Positions 18,093-27,463 of a DNA stretch of 64,000 nt are shown piece after piece. The stretch's first letter is position 1. Every line of letters begins with the position of its first letter. The stretch comes from Vibrio hyugaensis (lineage in GTDB: Bacteria > Pseudomonadota > Gammaproteobacteria > Enterobacterales > Vibrionaceae): NCBI RefSeq assembly GCF_002906655.1, contig NZ_CP025794.1, forward strand, positions 3,348,001 through 3,412,000, in the 5' to 3' direction. A model generated the notes under the pieces. That model saw only the letters and a program-made list of their open reading frames with translations, was not told the origin of the DNA and did no database searches. The translations under genes and the position numbers were made by a program.

Positions 18093-18479
18093 ATGAAAAT
18101 TCAAAGTATTTTTCTTCTCTTAGCTGCGGCAGGTCTTACCCCAATTGCACTTTCTTATGGTTTTTCACCGGTTGACTCGCTCTCATTTTTATTTGGGATT
18201 GATGCATCCTCGGTGAATGTTAGCCACATTTTCCGAGCGGTCATGGGATTGTATTTAGCGCTCGCTATGTTTTGGGTAATGGGGGCGATGAGCACCAAAT
18301 ATCGTCTACCTGCACTGTATAGCTTGGTCATTTTTATGTGGGGCTTAGCGATGGGAAGGCTCTTGAGTTTGCTAGTAGACGGAATGCCGCATTGGTTGTT
18401 AGTCGTGTATCTATTTTTGGAGTTCGGCTTTGGCTTGGTGGGGCTGAAGATGATCAGAAAAGAAGAGCAAACAGCATAA
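18093..18479 (+). CDS. DUF4345-like membrane protein
   Basis: 128-aa inner-membrane protein with four hydrophobic segments (about residues 4-24, 44-66, 72-92 and 98-120). The pattern FRAVMGLYLALAMFWVMGA and a Gly-rich last helix match the DUF4345 family. Function is unknown. It lies 9 bp upstream of the sulfatase gene and is very likely co-transcribed with it. CAGGAG upstream of the ATG is a strong ribosome binding site. Confidence 0.75.
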   Translation: MKIQSIFLLLAAAGLTPIALSYGFSPVDSLSFLFGIDASSVNVSHIFRAVMGLYLALAMFWVMGAMSTKYRLPALYSLVIFMWGLAMGRLLSLLVDGMPHWLLVVYLFLEFGFGLVGLKMIRKEEQTA

Positions 18480-18488
18480 GGAAAATCT

Positions 18489-19991
18489 ATGAAAGGGATA
18501 CTTCGTCGTATAGCGCTAGGGTTGGCTTCATTGATGTCCTTCGCTGCAACTGCAGCGCAGGACCAACCCAATATCTTCGTGATATTTACTGATGATATTG
18601 GTGTCTCTAACGTCAGCGCTTATCACCGTGGGTTGATGAGTAGCCAGACGCCAAACATCGATAGCATTGCTGAAAAAGGCATGTTACTTACCGATTATTA
18701 CGCCCAGCCATCTTGTACTGCTGGGCGTTCTGCTTTTCTAACTGGGCAATTACCAGTAAGAACAGGCATGCACACAGTCGGGCTACCTGGTGGTCCTGTT
18801 GGGCTTAACCAAAATACTCCAACTCTCCCTGAGTTACTTAAAGAGCTTGGCTACGTTACGGGGCAGTTTGGAAAAAACCATTTAGGTGACCGCGATGAGT
18901 TTCTTCCAACCATGCACGGCTTTGACGAGTATTGGGGTTGGCTTTACCACCTAAACGCAATGGAATACACAGAAGATCCTGATTGGCCGAAGGATGAAGC
19001 TTTCCAAAAGTTTGCGCCACGTAATGTCATTCATGCGAAAGCCGATGGAAAAGGTGGCCAGTCGATTAAAGATGATGGCGCTCTCACCATTGAGCGAATG
19101 CGTACTCTTGATGATGAGGTCAACAAGCATGCGATCGATTTTATTGAACGTGCGGTGAAGGCTGAAAAACCTTTCTTTACTTGGTACTGCCCATCAAGAG
19201 GTCATGTATGGACGCATCTCTCTCCGAAATATGAAGCGATGCTTGGCACTAACGGTTGGGGTTTGCAAGAGGTCGTAATGAAAGACCTCGATGACCACGT
19301 TGGAGAAATGCTTGCGAAGCTTGAAGAGCTCGGCGTTGCTGACAACACCATAGTGATCTTCACCGCCGATAATGGGCCTGAGATCATGACATGGCCAGAC
19401 GGTGGTATGACGCCATTCCATGGTGAGAAAGGCACAACATGGGAGGGTGGGGTTAGAGCACCTTTCTTGATCAGTTGGCCTGAAAAAATCCCAGCAAATA
19501 AAGTCAGCAATGGTATGTTTGATGGGATGGATCTACTGCCTACCTTGGTCGAAGCAGCTGGTGGTCCTGCTGATTTAAAACAGCAAATGCTGAAAGGTTA
19601 CAAAGGCCACAAAGCACACCTTGATGGCTACAACCAAATGGAAATGCTAACCAACAACGGCAAATCTAATCGCAATGAAATCTTTTACTATGAGCGCGAT
19701 AAACTGCAAGCCGTTCGTGTGGGGGATTGGAAAGCGCATTTTGTGGTACAAAACCATGGTTGGAGTGGTCCGAAAGAAGAGTTGAATGCGCCACTGTTAT
19801 TCAACCTACGCCAAGATCCTTATGAACGAGCGGAAGAAGAATCCGGTATGTACTTAAAATGGATGGGGCAGAAAATGTGGGCCTTTGGGCCTGCCCAAGC
19901 CGCTGTTCAGCAGCATTTGGAAACCTTCAAAAAGTGGCCTCCAGTGACGCCAGAAACACCTGCAGAAACCGTCGGTGGGGTCGGGAATTAG
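18489..19991 (+). CDS. Secreted type I sulfatase (arylsulfatase family)
   Basis: Hydrolyses sulfate esters, probably in the periplasm (500 aa). The signal peptide is residues 1 to about 23 (TAAQD). The formylglycine signature is CTAGR with Cys76 as the residue to be oxidised. Metal-binding FTDDIG near residue 33 and TADNGPE near residue 298 are intact, as is GKNHLGD. Activity needs a formylglycine-generating or anSME maturase, and none is encoded nearby. The substrate could be a sulfated algal polysaccharide or an aryl sulfate. Followed by a terminator. Confidence 0.9.
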   Translation: MKGILRRIALGLASLMSFAATAAQDQPNIFVIFTDDIGVSNVSAYHRGLMSSQTPNIDSIAEKGMLLTDYYAQPSCTAGRSAFLTGQLPVRTGMHTVGLPGGPVGLNQNTPTLPELLKELGYVTGQFGKNHLGDRDEFLPTMHGFDEYWGWLYHLNAMEYTEDPDWPKDEAFQKFAPRNVIHAKADGKGGQSIKDDGALTIERMRTLDDEVNKHAIDFIERAVKAEKPFFTWYCPSRGHVWTHLSPKYEAMLGTNGWGLQEVVMKDLDDHVGEMLAKLEELGVADNTIVIFTADNGPEIMTWPDGGMTPFHGEKGTTWEGGVRAPFLISWPEKIPANKVSNGMFDGMDLLPTLVEAAGGPADLKQQMLKGYKGHKAHLDGYNQMEMLTNNGKSNRNEIFYYERDKLQAVRVGDWKAHFVVQNHGWSGPKEELNAPLLFNLRQDPYERAEEESGMYLKWMGQKMWAFGPAQAAVQQHLETFKKWPPVTPETPAETVGGVGN

Positions 19992-20012
19992 CATTACCCA
20001 TTTAATAAACAT

Positions 20013-20040
20013 AAAGCCAGCGAAATGCTGGCTTTGTTGT
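20013..20040 (+). terminator. Sulfatase operon terminator
   Basis: AAAGCCAGC (20013-20021) pairs with GCTGGCTTT (20027-20035) around a 5-nt loop, followed by GTTGT. The stem is strong and the T-run weak. Confidence 0.75.
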
Positions 20041-20105
20041 CTTTATCTTGATGATTTCTACTGACGTGCTGCGCTGTGTTTTGCCGAGTATGTGAGAGGT
20101 TCTGC

Positions 20106-20678
20106 TTACTCGTTTAGAAGCTTGACGGTGGTTTGCATTGCATCATCTAAAATTGCGCGATCCTTTTGCATTGCCGCAAGCAAGGTATAACCCAACCACA
20201 AGCTAAACAGTGTTTTTGCTGTTTGTTCCGGAACAGACAAACAAAGCGTGCCTTCTTGATTGCTGCGCTCAAAGAAAGTCGTCATTTTCTCAATCATTTT
20301 CTTAGTGCCGGCAGCCATTTCACTTTGCATTTCAGTGTCGTGACCAGAGACTTCACCAGCGAGTTTGACGACCAAGCATTGAATACGAAAATCGTCGGTC
20401 AACTTAACGACGCACCAATCATCAAAGTAGGCTTGTACGCGTTCGCTTGGCGCTTTGGATTCGTCACTCAAAAAACGTTCGAGACGCTCAAGGTGCGTTT
20501 CAAAGTAGTCGTGAAGCAAAATCGCACCGAAGTGTTCTTTTGATTTGAAGTAGTGATAAAACGACCCTTTAGTACCTTCTGCTTCGTTAATGATCTTCAT
20601 TAAACCCACACCAGCAAAGCCGTGTTCATTGATCAAATGCAATCCGGCATCGAGCAACGCTTGTCGCATGTCTTTCAT
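20106..20678 (-). CDS. TetR/AcrR family transcriptional regulator
   Basis: 190-aa repressor-type protein. The N-terminal helix-turn-helix (residues ~8-48) contains GVGLMKIINEAEGTKGSFYHYF, the family signature. The C-terminal ligand domain has a single Cys (FRIQCLVVK). It lies 95 bp downstream of pqiC on the same strand, separated by a hairpin. A second start three codons in is possible. No perfect palindrome was found at its own promoter. The effector is unknown. Confidence 0.85.
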   Translation of the reverse strand: MKDMRQALLDAGLHLINEHGFAGVGLMKIINEAEGTKGSFYHYFKSKEHFGAILLHDYFETHLERLERFLSDESKAPSERVQAYFDDWCVVKLTDDFRIQCLVVKLAGEVSGHDTEMQSEMAAGTKKMIEKMTTFFERSNQEGTLCLSVPEQTAKTLFSLWLGYTLLAAMQKDRAILDDAMQTTVKLLNE

Positions 20679-20740
20679 TCTTTATCACTCACTAAAAGGG
20701 CAGGGTTACAGTGTATCGGGAAAACAAGGGGAGAAACAGT

Positions 20741-20766
20741 CGCCCACTCAGAGAACTGAATGGGCG
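20741..20766. terminator. Hairpin downstream of pqiC
   Basis: CGCCCA-C-TCAG pairs with CTGA-A-TGGGCG around AGAA. It is placed between pqiC and the TetR gene, with a partly T-rich stretch on the minus strand. Confidence 0.6.
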
Positions 20767-20773
20767 AGGAGCG

Positions 20774-21343
20774 TTATAGCTGAGCGGCGATTTGATCTGT
20801 CAGATTGTTCAAACCCACCGATAGTGCATCGACAAGCGCATCGTAGCCTTCATCTTGTAAAGGCATGCTGATTTTGACCGGTGCGCTAGTCTTCACTTTG
20901 CCGTTAGCATCAACAATGAGCCATTCACCTTCGATTTCAGCGTTGCCTTCATAGCTGCCATTGAACTTACTTAGTGACAATTGAAGCTTGCTCTCGTCAC
21001 TCTGGTCGAGCAGGTTATTCACTTCTACCGGCCAGTATTGGCTTTGCTTGCTACGTAGTTCGTCGATTACACGCGTCGTGATTTGCTCAGAGATGCTGTG
21101 CGCCCACTGATTGTGTTTCGCTTGGATGATCTGAGTCTCTGAAGCGCGATACACAATGCCACTGTCGGCAAGATAGCTTGCCAATTCAACTGGGCGAACC
21201 ACAAGTTGTGGGCGCTGTGCAATCATGGTATCGCTTACCTTTGCTGAGCTTGCTTCCGGTAAGACATACAAAGCGCCTGTGTCTTCAGGAGCACTACTAC
21301 AGCCTGCCAATAGGGCAGAAATCAATAACAGTCCGCGTTTCAT
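20774..21343 (-). CDS. pqiC: PqiC, outer-membrane lipoprotein of the Pqi lipid transport system
   Basis: 189-aa lipoprotein (YmbA/DUF330 family). The lipobox LLAGCS places the acylated Cys at residue 15. It forms the outer-membrane end of the PqiABC bridge that is thought to move phospholipids between membranes. The ATG overlaps the pqiB stop codon by one base. Third gene of the operon. Confidence 0.9.
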   Translation of the reverse strand: MKRGLLLISALLAGCSSAPEDTGALYVLPEASSAKVSDTMIAQRPQLVVRPVELASYLADSGIVYRASETQIIQAKHNQWAHSISEQITTRVIDELRSKQSQYWPVEVNNLLDQSDESKLQLSLSKFNGSYEGNAEIEGEWLIVDANGKVKTSAPVKISMPLQDEGYDALVDALSVGLNNLTDQIAAQL

Positions 21344-22989
21344 TATTTTTGCCCTCTCGCTGGAATTGGATCGCTCACTTCATCTTCACCAAACACCAAT
21401 GAGTTTGGTTTTTCATTCAATTGTTTTAGAACTGGTTTGAACTCAGTCATTACTTTTTCAAGCTCTTTCAGTGTTGATTCCATTTCACTGTACATGGTGG
21501 AGTTCGGACCGTAGCCATCTAATGTTCTTTGCAGCTGTTCTAGGCTCTTACGAATGTCGGCTGGAATCGCTTTGGTGTCTTCTTGGTTGAGAAGACGATC
21601 CACACTGCTCGCAACACGCTCTGCTGAAGCAAGCGTTTTTTCCGAGTTCTTCAATGTCTTGTTCAGTGAGTTCAATGTGTCTTCCATTGGTAAGCTGTTT
21701 AGCTTGGTTAGGAAGTCATTCACTTGGCGTTGAACCTGAGCAAAGCCACCTTGTTTGGTTGGGAAGACATCTAAATCTTCAAATTGGCTCGGCACGTAAG
21801 GTTCATCATCAGGATAGAAATCCGCATCGATGTACAGCGCACCCGTTAACAAGTTACCCGTTTTCAGCGTACCGCGAAGACCTTTGGCAAACTCTTCTTT
21901 TAGTTTCTCTTTGAACCTCGGAAGTTGGCTTGATGGTAAATTTTCATAAACTCGGCCAAGCTCAATACGTACAAGCACTGGGATTTTCTTCGCGGAGAAG
22001 TCTTCTTCTGGCGTTGGCATTCGCATAGGCACTTTGATAACGGTACCAATGCGTAAACCACGGTATTCAACGGGTGCTTTAGCTTTCAGACCACGAACAG
22101 ACTCTTCAAACATCATCACAAACTGAATGTATTCATCGTACATGCCTTCGCGCACTTGTTTGACATCATCGAACAAGCGGAAGTGTGTCATGTCTTCTTT
22201 AAGCTCATTTCCTGCGCCCATTCCTGGCAGGGTATCGAAGGTTACGCCGCCCGTAATCATGCTTTCTAGTGAACCGAACTTCACCTCAAATCCTTCCGCA
22301 TTAAGCTGTAAATCGACACCTGAGCTCAACCAAAAATGAGTTTTGGTACGCACAAGACTGTCATATGGCTTGAAGATAAACAGTTGGTACAAAGCGCGGC
22401 GAGTGTCGACATCGAAACTAGTGGTTTCAACTCGACCAACGGTAAAGCCTTTGTAGATCACTGGGTCACCAACGCCAAGTTTTCCAGCTTCGCGGTGCGT
22501 CAAAACAATGCGTAGACCTTCTGCGTCAGGGGAAGCGACAGGTGGCACATCGAGAACATCAAAATGCTCTTTTTCGACCTGAGAATTGCCTGGTTGAAGT
22601 TGAATGTAGGCACCAGATAACAGGGTTTCTAAACCTGACACGCCCTCACGACCAATACGAGGCTTAACGACCCAGAACATGGAGTCTTCACGCAGCATGC
22701 GTTTCGCGTCTTTGTTCATTTGTGCTGTAGCGATGATGTGGTCATAGTCTTCGCTGAGTTTAACGTCAGTAACCACGCCCACTTTTACGTTCAGTGCTTT
22801 GATCTCCGTTTTACCGACTTCAATACCTTCTGCCGTTGGTAATTTCAGTGTGATCTCTGGCCCTGTGCTGTTGATGTATTGGAACAGCATCCACGCTCCC
22901 ATCGCTAACGCAAGGATCGGAATGATCCAAATCGCAGAGACCTGCTTTTGCGGTTTTATTTGAGCGGTTGCCTTGTTCTCATCACTCAT
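21343..22989 (-). CDS. pqiB: PqiB, MCE-domain periplasm-spanning protein
   Basis: 548 aa from the preferred ATG at 22989; an alternative ATG at 23004 adds five residues. One N-terminal transmembrane helix (VSAIWIIPILALAMGAWMLF) anchors it in the inner membrane. Three MCE modules follow (for example GIEVGKTEIKALNVKVGVV), then a C-terminal helical needle region rich in Leu, Glu and Lys. Three modules fit PqiB rather than the seven-module YebT. It overlaps pqiA by a few bases. Confidence 0.93.
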   Translation of the reverse strand: MSDENKATAQIKPQKQVSAIWIIPILALAMGAWMLFQYINSTGPEITLKLPTAEGIEVGKTEIKALNVKVGVVTDVKLSEDYDHIIATAQMNKDAKRMLREDSMFWVVKPRIGREGVSGLETLLSGAYIQLQPGNSQVEKEHFDVLDVPPVASPDAEGLRIVLTHREAGKLGVGDPVIYKGFTVGRVETTSFDVDTRRALYQLFIFKPYDSLVRTKTHFWLSSGVDLQLNAEGFEVKFGSLESMITGGVTFDTLPGMGAGNELKEDMTHFRLFDDVKQVREGMYDEYIQFVMMFEESVRGLKAKAPVEYRGLRIGTVIKVPMRMPTPEEDFSAKKIPVLVRIELGRVYENLPSSQLPRFKEKLKEEFAKGLRGTLKTGNLLTGALYIDADFYPDDEPYVPSQFEDLDVFPTKQGGFAQVQRQVNDFLTKLNSLPMEDTLNSLNKTLKNSEKTLASAERVASSVDRLLNQEDTKAIPADIRKSLEQLQRTLDGYGPNSTMYSEMESTLKELEKVMTEFKPVLKQLNEKPNSLVFGEDEVSDPIPARGQK

Positions 22990-24313
22990 ATTTGGCTTTC
23001 TCATTTAAGTTATTAGTCATTGGCTCCTGCGCTTCGTTTTGTGGTAATTGCCACAACAAACGCGAGTCAAAAATCATTGCAGAGAGCATGGTGAGTATGA
23101 CCACAGCAGCAAATGAAAGCGCTGCTGGACCAGGGTAAATCGCCATTAGGTTTTGCAACTGAACGAGCGCAACCAGAATAGCGACAACAAAAATATCAAT
23201 CATCGACCAACGACCGATAAATTCTGTAATTCGGTAGATTTTCAAGCGTGAAATACTTTCTTCAGGAGGCAAGTATTGTGCTTTTTGAGCGTTGAAATAC
23301 AGCCAAGCGAGTGCCAGCATTTTTGCCATTGGGATAAACACACTGGCGAAGAAGATAACCGCTGCAATAGGGTAGGAGCCCAGTTGCCACAGAAGAACCA
23401 CACCTTCCATGATGGTCGAGCCTTCAGAATGACCGAGGCTGACGGTATACATCATCGGATAAAGGTTCGCTGGAACGTAGAAAATGATTGCCGCAAATAG
23501 TAAAGCCCATGCTTTCTGCATGCTGTCTGTAGGGTTGTATTTGTGTATTGGGCTATCACAACGAAGACACTTTTGATGTTTTTTATCTTCAATAGGGTTG
23601 AGTTGATGACAGGTGTGACAACCAATGTGGTTTTCATTGTGGTGCGTATCACCTTCTTTCACATTTGGCAGCTCAATCGCAGGAATGAAGTGTCCCCACA
23701 GCCAGCTCTTATCGACCATTGAAATACATTTCACGACCAGTACGGTGTAGACACAGAATGCCCAAAACGAACTACCCATCCCAATTTCTGCTAGAGAGGC
23801 GATTTTAATTAAGCTCACTAAGACACCGATCAGGAACACATCGACCATCAACCATGGTTCAACACGGAATAAGATCCGGCACAGGGTTTTCGCCATGTGA
23901 ATCTGCTTCTTACCCAATGGGTGCTTGAGTGACTTCAAGGCTTCAAGGTGTAAGAACAGAATTAACCCGACGTAGATTGCGGGCAGCACCACGACGGTCG
24001 CCAGAAGCAAAGCCCCGAGTAATGCGTTATGAAACTCGGCTAACATCTTAGCTGCATGCATCAAGGTAATCTCTTGAGATAATCCTTGAACACTGAATGA
24101 CATAAACGGGAAGGAGATACTTAAAACTAAGGTGATCAAGCAAGCCACCGATACAGCAATGACGCTTTGATACGGTTTCGCGTTCACTTTGGTAAGCGAA
24201 TGTTCGCAACGAGGGCACTGCGCTTTTTGACCTTGCTCGATATCTGGGATACGAACGACCAAGCCGCACTCCTCACAGGAGACTAATTGGCGTGAATTGG
24301 GTTGAATGCTCAT
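22982..24313 (-). CDS. pqiA: PqiA, inner-membrane component with zinc-ribbon motifs
   Basis: 443 aa with two homologous halves, each with a CxxC pair zinc ribbon and about four transmembrane helices. The first ribbon is CEEC...CPRC (about residues 14-37) and the second CHTC...CLRC (about residues 231-252). PqiA is the inner-membrane partner of PqiB. In E. coli the operon is induced by paraquat through SoxRS and by starvation. No SoxS box was identified by eye. Confidence 0.93.
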   Translation of the reverse strand: MSIQPNSRQLVSCEECGLVVRIPDIEQGQKAQCPRCEHSLTKVNAKPYQSVIAVSVACLITLVLSISFPFMSFSVQGLSQEITLMHAAKMLAEFHNALLGALLLATVVVLPAIYVGLILFLHLEALKSLKHPLGKKQIHMAKTLCRILFRVEPWLMVDVFLIGVLVSLIKIASLAEIGMGSSFWAFCVYTVLVVKCISMVDKSWLWGHFIPAIELPNVKEGDTHHNENHIGCHTCHQLNPIEDKKHQKCLRCDSPIHKYNPTDSMQKAWALLFAAIIFYVPANLYPMMYTVSLGHSEGSTIMEGVVLLWQLGSYPIAAVIFFASVFIPMAKMLALAWLYFNAQKAQYLPPEESISRLKIYRITEFIGRWSMIDIFVVAILVALVQLQNLMAIYPGPAALSFAAVVILTMLSAMIFDSRLLWQLPQNEAQEPMTNNLNEKAKYE

Positions 24314-24414
24314 TCAGTTATTATTTCGTACTTTTAATCACTAAGAATAACCCTTTTTCAAGATATGCGCTTGTTTTTGCGGGGATGTTTTACAAGCTTC
24401 TTACCTGTTTAATA

Positions 24415-24440
24415 GAAAAAACCAGCCGGTGAGGCTGGTT
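24415..24440 (-). terminator. galR terminator
   Basis: ACCAGCC (24421-24427) pairs with GGCTGGT (24433-24439). On the minus strand it is followed by six T residues. Confidence 0.88.
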
Positions 24441-24445
24441 TGAGG

Positions 24446-25450
24446 TTATTTGATATTGCCAACAGAAGCACGTCTGACCAGAATTGGCATGAACAATTTG
24501 TGTTCTGTGCGTTCGGCTTCTTCGTTATTGACTAACTGAAGTGAGAGTTTGACCGCTTCATTTGCCATGACTTGAATTGGGTAACGAATGGTCGTCAAGC
24601 GAGGGTAAATATAGCGCGCGATATGGCCATCATCGAATCCAATCACTGACATGTCTTCAGGAATACGGATGCCGTTTTCTTGCAGTAACGTCATGCAACC
24701 TGCGGCCATGTAGTCATTGTAGGTAGCAACAGCAGTGATTGGTGTGTTCTTCGCCATCAGGTTTACCATGCCTTGTTCACCGCCGGTTTCGTCTGGCTCG
24801 CCGTATTCGATGTATTCTTCACGAATCTCAATGCCGTTATCTCGCAGAGCATCAAGATAACCCTCGCGGCGATCGCGTGCATCTTCGATATCGTGCCCTG
24901 AACAGATATAGCCAATGTGTTTGTGTCCATTGCGAATCAAATGCTCAGTGGCAATGTAAGAGCCTTTGCGGTTATCCAAAGCAATACAGCGCGAAGCGAT
25001 GTCTGGCACGATACGGTTGATCAACACCATGCCCGGAATTTCATTGGCAAGCGTGGTTAACTCGGCATCCGTCATGCCTTTGCTGTGCACGACTAAAGAT
25101 TCACAGCGGCTGTTGATCAACAAGTTGATCGCGTTGCGCTCTTTCACGGCATCATGATAGCCGCTGCCAATCAGAAGCTGTTTCTCTTGCTCACTGGCAA
25201 TGGTGTCGATGGCTTTAACCATGGTGCCAAAAAAGGGCGCAGAAACGTCGTTGACCAATACCCCGATCGCATTGGACGATTTACTGACCAGTGCGCGCGC
25301 ATTGGCATTCGGACGGTAGCCTAGTTTCTTCATCGCTTCTTTGACGGCGACAATCGCGGAGTCACTGGTGTGAGGTGCGTTATTGATGACGCGAGACGCG
25401 GTTGCAATGGATACGCCAGCTTCTTTTGCGACGTCTTTGATGGTAGCCAT
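24446..25450 (-). CDS. galR: GalR/GalS-type LacI family repressor
   Basis: 334 aa from the ATG at 25450, which gives the canonical MATIKDVAKEAGVS start; a longer start at 25480 lacks a ribosome binding site. The helix-turn-helix is followed by the hinge region (PNANARAL) and the sugar-binding core. Many core segments match E. coli GalR closely, for example PFFGTMVKA, GMVLINRI, RCIALD, GEPDE.GGEQ and PRLTT.RYP. Matching GalR operators stand before the galactoside genes at 40.6, 41.3 and 43.7 kb, so this is the likely regulator of that locus although the ttr and tsd genes lie between. Confidence 0.88.
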   Translation of the reverse strand: MATIKDVAKEAGVSIATASRVINNAPHTSDSAIVAVKEAMKKLGYRPNANARALVSKSSNAIGVLVNDVSAPFFGTMVKAIDTIASEQEKQLLIGSGYHDAVKERNAINLLINSRCESLVVHSKGMTDAELTTLANEIPGMVLINRIVPDIASRCIALDNRKGSYIATEHLIRNGHKHIGYICSGHDIEDARDRREGYLDALRDNGIEIREEYIEYGEPDETGGEQGMVNLMAKNTPITAVATYNDYMAAGCMTLLQENGIRIPEDMSVIGFDDGHIARYIYPRLTTIRYPIQVMANEAVKLSLQLVNNEEAERTEHKLFMPILVRRASVGNIK

Positions 25451-25549
25451 AGGGAACTCAGGATCTGAAATTTGCTTCATTTAACAATGCGTGGCGGATG
25501 AACTCAAACACCCAATTGAGAATAGCGGCGGTGTATCAAGGTTTTAAAA

Positions 25550-25580
25550 CAAAAAAGCGTGCTCAGGTGAACACGCTTTT
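25550..25580 (-). terminator. tsdBA terminator
   Basis: GCGTG (25557-25561) pairs with CACGC (25572-25576), and the complement of the A-run at 25551-25556 gives the T-tail on the minus strand. Confidence 0.8.
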
Positions 25581-25600
25581 AGTCGAATTGAAGCTCTTGC

Positions 25601-26662
25601 TTAATCTACCGTAGTTGGCGGGAAGGCCTTGCTGCCTAAAACATGACCATTCACTTTTTTGCCGTAGTACCCTTGGTGGTTGTGGTACTTCGCTGCGTTT
25701 GCTTGTAAATCACCTTTGTAGCGAGGGTCTTGTGGTCGTTCGTGGCTGTTGATATAAGCCGCGACATCCCATGCATCTTGTTTACTCAATTGAACGCTTT
25801 TGCCCAAAGGCATGTTCTCGTAGATGAAGTAAGCCGCAGTGTTGATGCGGTGCATGCCTGCGCCCCAGTTGTAAGCGTATTCACCCCATAAAGGTGGAAT
25901 GTAAGAGCGGCCGTTTTCATCGTGAATACCTTGTCCGCTCTCTCCATGACATGCCGCGCAGTTGTCGACGTAAACTTGCGCGCCACGCTTTGGAGAAGGA
26001 TCTAAGTCTGGATTCTCAATTTTTGGATAACCTCGGCCCGCTAGGGTGCCACGTTTATCTGTTGGTAACGCGTTGGCGATTTTCTCTGGCAAAGGGAAGT
26101 TTTCTGTTTTACCACCCGTCAGTAATTGCTTGGTGCTAATGGCAGGTACAGGTGTCTCCTGCATACCATATTGATCCAGTAACCCTCCCATGGCTAACCA
26201 ATATGCGTAAGCGCTAAGTGCTTCGAGTTCTTTTGAATCTTTTGTTGGTGGTTTGCCGTTCATTGAGTAAGTAAAGCAACCTTGAATACGATCGGCGTAA
26301 CTGTTCACTTTATCGTTCTTTTTTCGATAAGCAGGGTAAGCCATGTACGCAGCCCAGAGTGGTGCGGCATTGGCTTTTCGTCCGGCTTCCATGTGGCAGT
26401 TTACACAGTTTTGCTCGTTACCCACATAACGCCCACGCATTTGCTGGGAGTTTACAAACAATGAATAGCCATACTTCACTTTTTGACCGAATTCATCATT
26501 AGTAATCGTGCTGAGATCGCGCGGTTTTAGATATTTGGTATCCGCGTGTTTTTCTGTTGCTGGCAATTCTGTTTGGCGGTCTGGGAGCTCATTGTTTTTT
26601 GTACTTGCTGCGCTTACAGCAGTCGACATGCCAGCAAGAAGTAGGGAATAAATCAGTTTCAT
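25601..26662 (-). CDS. tsdA: TsdA, diheme thiosulfate dehydrogenase / tetrathionate reductase
   Basis: Periplasmic cytochrome c (353 aa) interconverting thiosulfate and tetrathionate. The signal peptide is residues 1 to about 18. Two heme sites are seen: CVNCH at 86-90 and CAACH at 235-239. Cys129 lies in GCFTYSMNG, which matches the unusual cysteine heme ligand segment of TsdA and separates it from ordinary c-type cytochromes. The start overlaps the tsdB stop (ATGA). The preferred direction, thiosulfate oxidation or tetrathionate reduction, cannot be read from sequence. Confidence 0.88.
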   Translation of the reverse strand: MKLIYSLLLAGMSTAVSAASTKNNELPDRQTELPATEKHADTKYLKPRDLSTITNDEFGQKVKYGYSLFVNSQQMRGRYVGNEQNCVNCHMEAGRKANAAPLWAAYMAYPAYRKKNDKVNSYADRIQGCFTYSMNGKPPTKDSKELEALSAYAYWLAMGGLLDQYGMQETPVPAISTKQLLTGGKTENFPLPEKIANALPTDKRGTLAGRGYPKIENPDLDPSPKRGAQVYVDNCAACHGESGQGIHDENGRSYIPPLWGEYAYNWGAGMHRINTAAYFIYENMPLGKSVQLSKQDAWDVAAYINSHERPQDPRYKGDLQANAAKYHNHQGYYGKKVNGHVLGSKAFPPTTVD

Positions 26663-27282
26663 TTCGACTCCTCATAACGCAAAGAAGCGAAGTAGTAAGA
26701 CAGGTTTTCGATTTCTTTATCGGTGAGCTTTTTCGCGATGCTGCCCATCATATTGAGTGGGTCACCGCTTCGTGTGCCGTTCTTCCAAGCATGAAGTTGG
26801 TTTTGCAGGTAATCGGCTTGTTGGCTAGCAAGACGTGGGAACTTATCTACACCTATGCCACTTGCGCCATGGCAAGTTGAACAGGCGGGAATATTTCGAT
26901 CCCAATCGCCTTGATAGACTAATTTTCGGTAAGGGTTCGCGATATCGGCTTGATCGCCACGCTGTTCAAGGTCAGTAAATTCCCATGTTGGCAATTGAGC
27001 AAAGTATTTCAGTACCTCTGCTCGAAGCTTGGGAGCAGCAAGTTCATCTGCCATGCCTTTCATGATGATATTGTGGCGTCTATCGCTAGAGAAAAGTTCC
27101 AGTTGGTTTTCCATGTAATCGGGTTGAAGTCCGGCAAGCATAGGCGCAATACCAGCTTGGCCTTTACCATCAACACCATGACATCCGGTGCAAATCTCAC
27201 CGTGTTCTGGAACAGGGGCAGAATAGGCTGCAAAACTGGCGGTACTCCAGAAAAGTACAACCAAAGAAATGCTACGAAACAT
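26659..27282 (-). CDS. tsdB: TsdB, diheme c4-type cytochrome electron partner of TsdA
   Basis: 207-aa periplasmic diheme cytochrome c. The signal peptide is residues 1 to about 19. CTGCH at 31-35 and CSTCH at 134-138 lie in two similar halves, as in cytochrome c4. TsdB carries electrons for TsdA. The pair overlaps by four bases. A GTGGAAATCCAC palindrome lies 66 bp upstream of the ATG and is shared with the ttrB promoter, so co-regulation with tetrathionate reductase is likely. Confidence 0.85.
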   Translation of the reverse strand: MFRSISLVVLFWSTASFAAYSAPVPEHGEICTGCHGVDGKGQAGIAPMLAGLQPDYMENQLELFSSDRRHNIIMKGMADELAAPKLRAEVLKYFAQLPTWEFTDLEQRGDQADIANPYRKLVYQGDWDRNIPACSTCHGASGIGVDKFPRLASQQADYLQNQLHAWKNGTRSGDPLNMMGSIAKKLTDKEIENLSYYFASLRYEESK

Positions 27283-27346
27283 GCTGACTCACTTTTGATT
27301 ATTATTTGAGCGCAGTATTGTGAGTATTGTTATTAGTTGTGGCTAT

Positions 27347-27360
27347 TGTGGAAATCCACA
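27347..27360. promoter_or_regulatory. Palindrome upstream of tsdB, candidate TtrR site
   Basis: TGTGGA-AA-TCCACA is a perfect inverted repeat. Its 12-bp core is the exact reverse complement of the core at 32502-32513 before ttrB. Both lie 66-67 bp upstream of the respective start codon. The binding protein is inferred to be TtrR. Confidence 0.65.
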
Positions 27361-27400
27361 TAAATTATGTGAAGAGCAATTTTGAGAATGGGCATTCAGT

Positions 27401-27438
27401 ACAAAACAGGCTTCTTCCCTGTAACAGAAAGAAGCCTG
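27401..27438 (-). terminator. ttrBCA operon terminator
   Basis: CAGGCTTCTT (27407-27416) pairs perfectly with AAGAAGCCTG (27429-27438), followed on the minus strand by TTTTGT. Confidence 0.9.
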
Positions 27439-27463
27439 ATGATTGTGTTTCGTTTTGAGTGGA

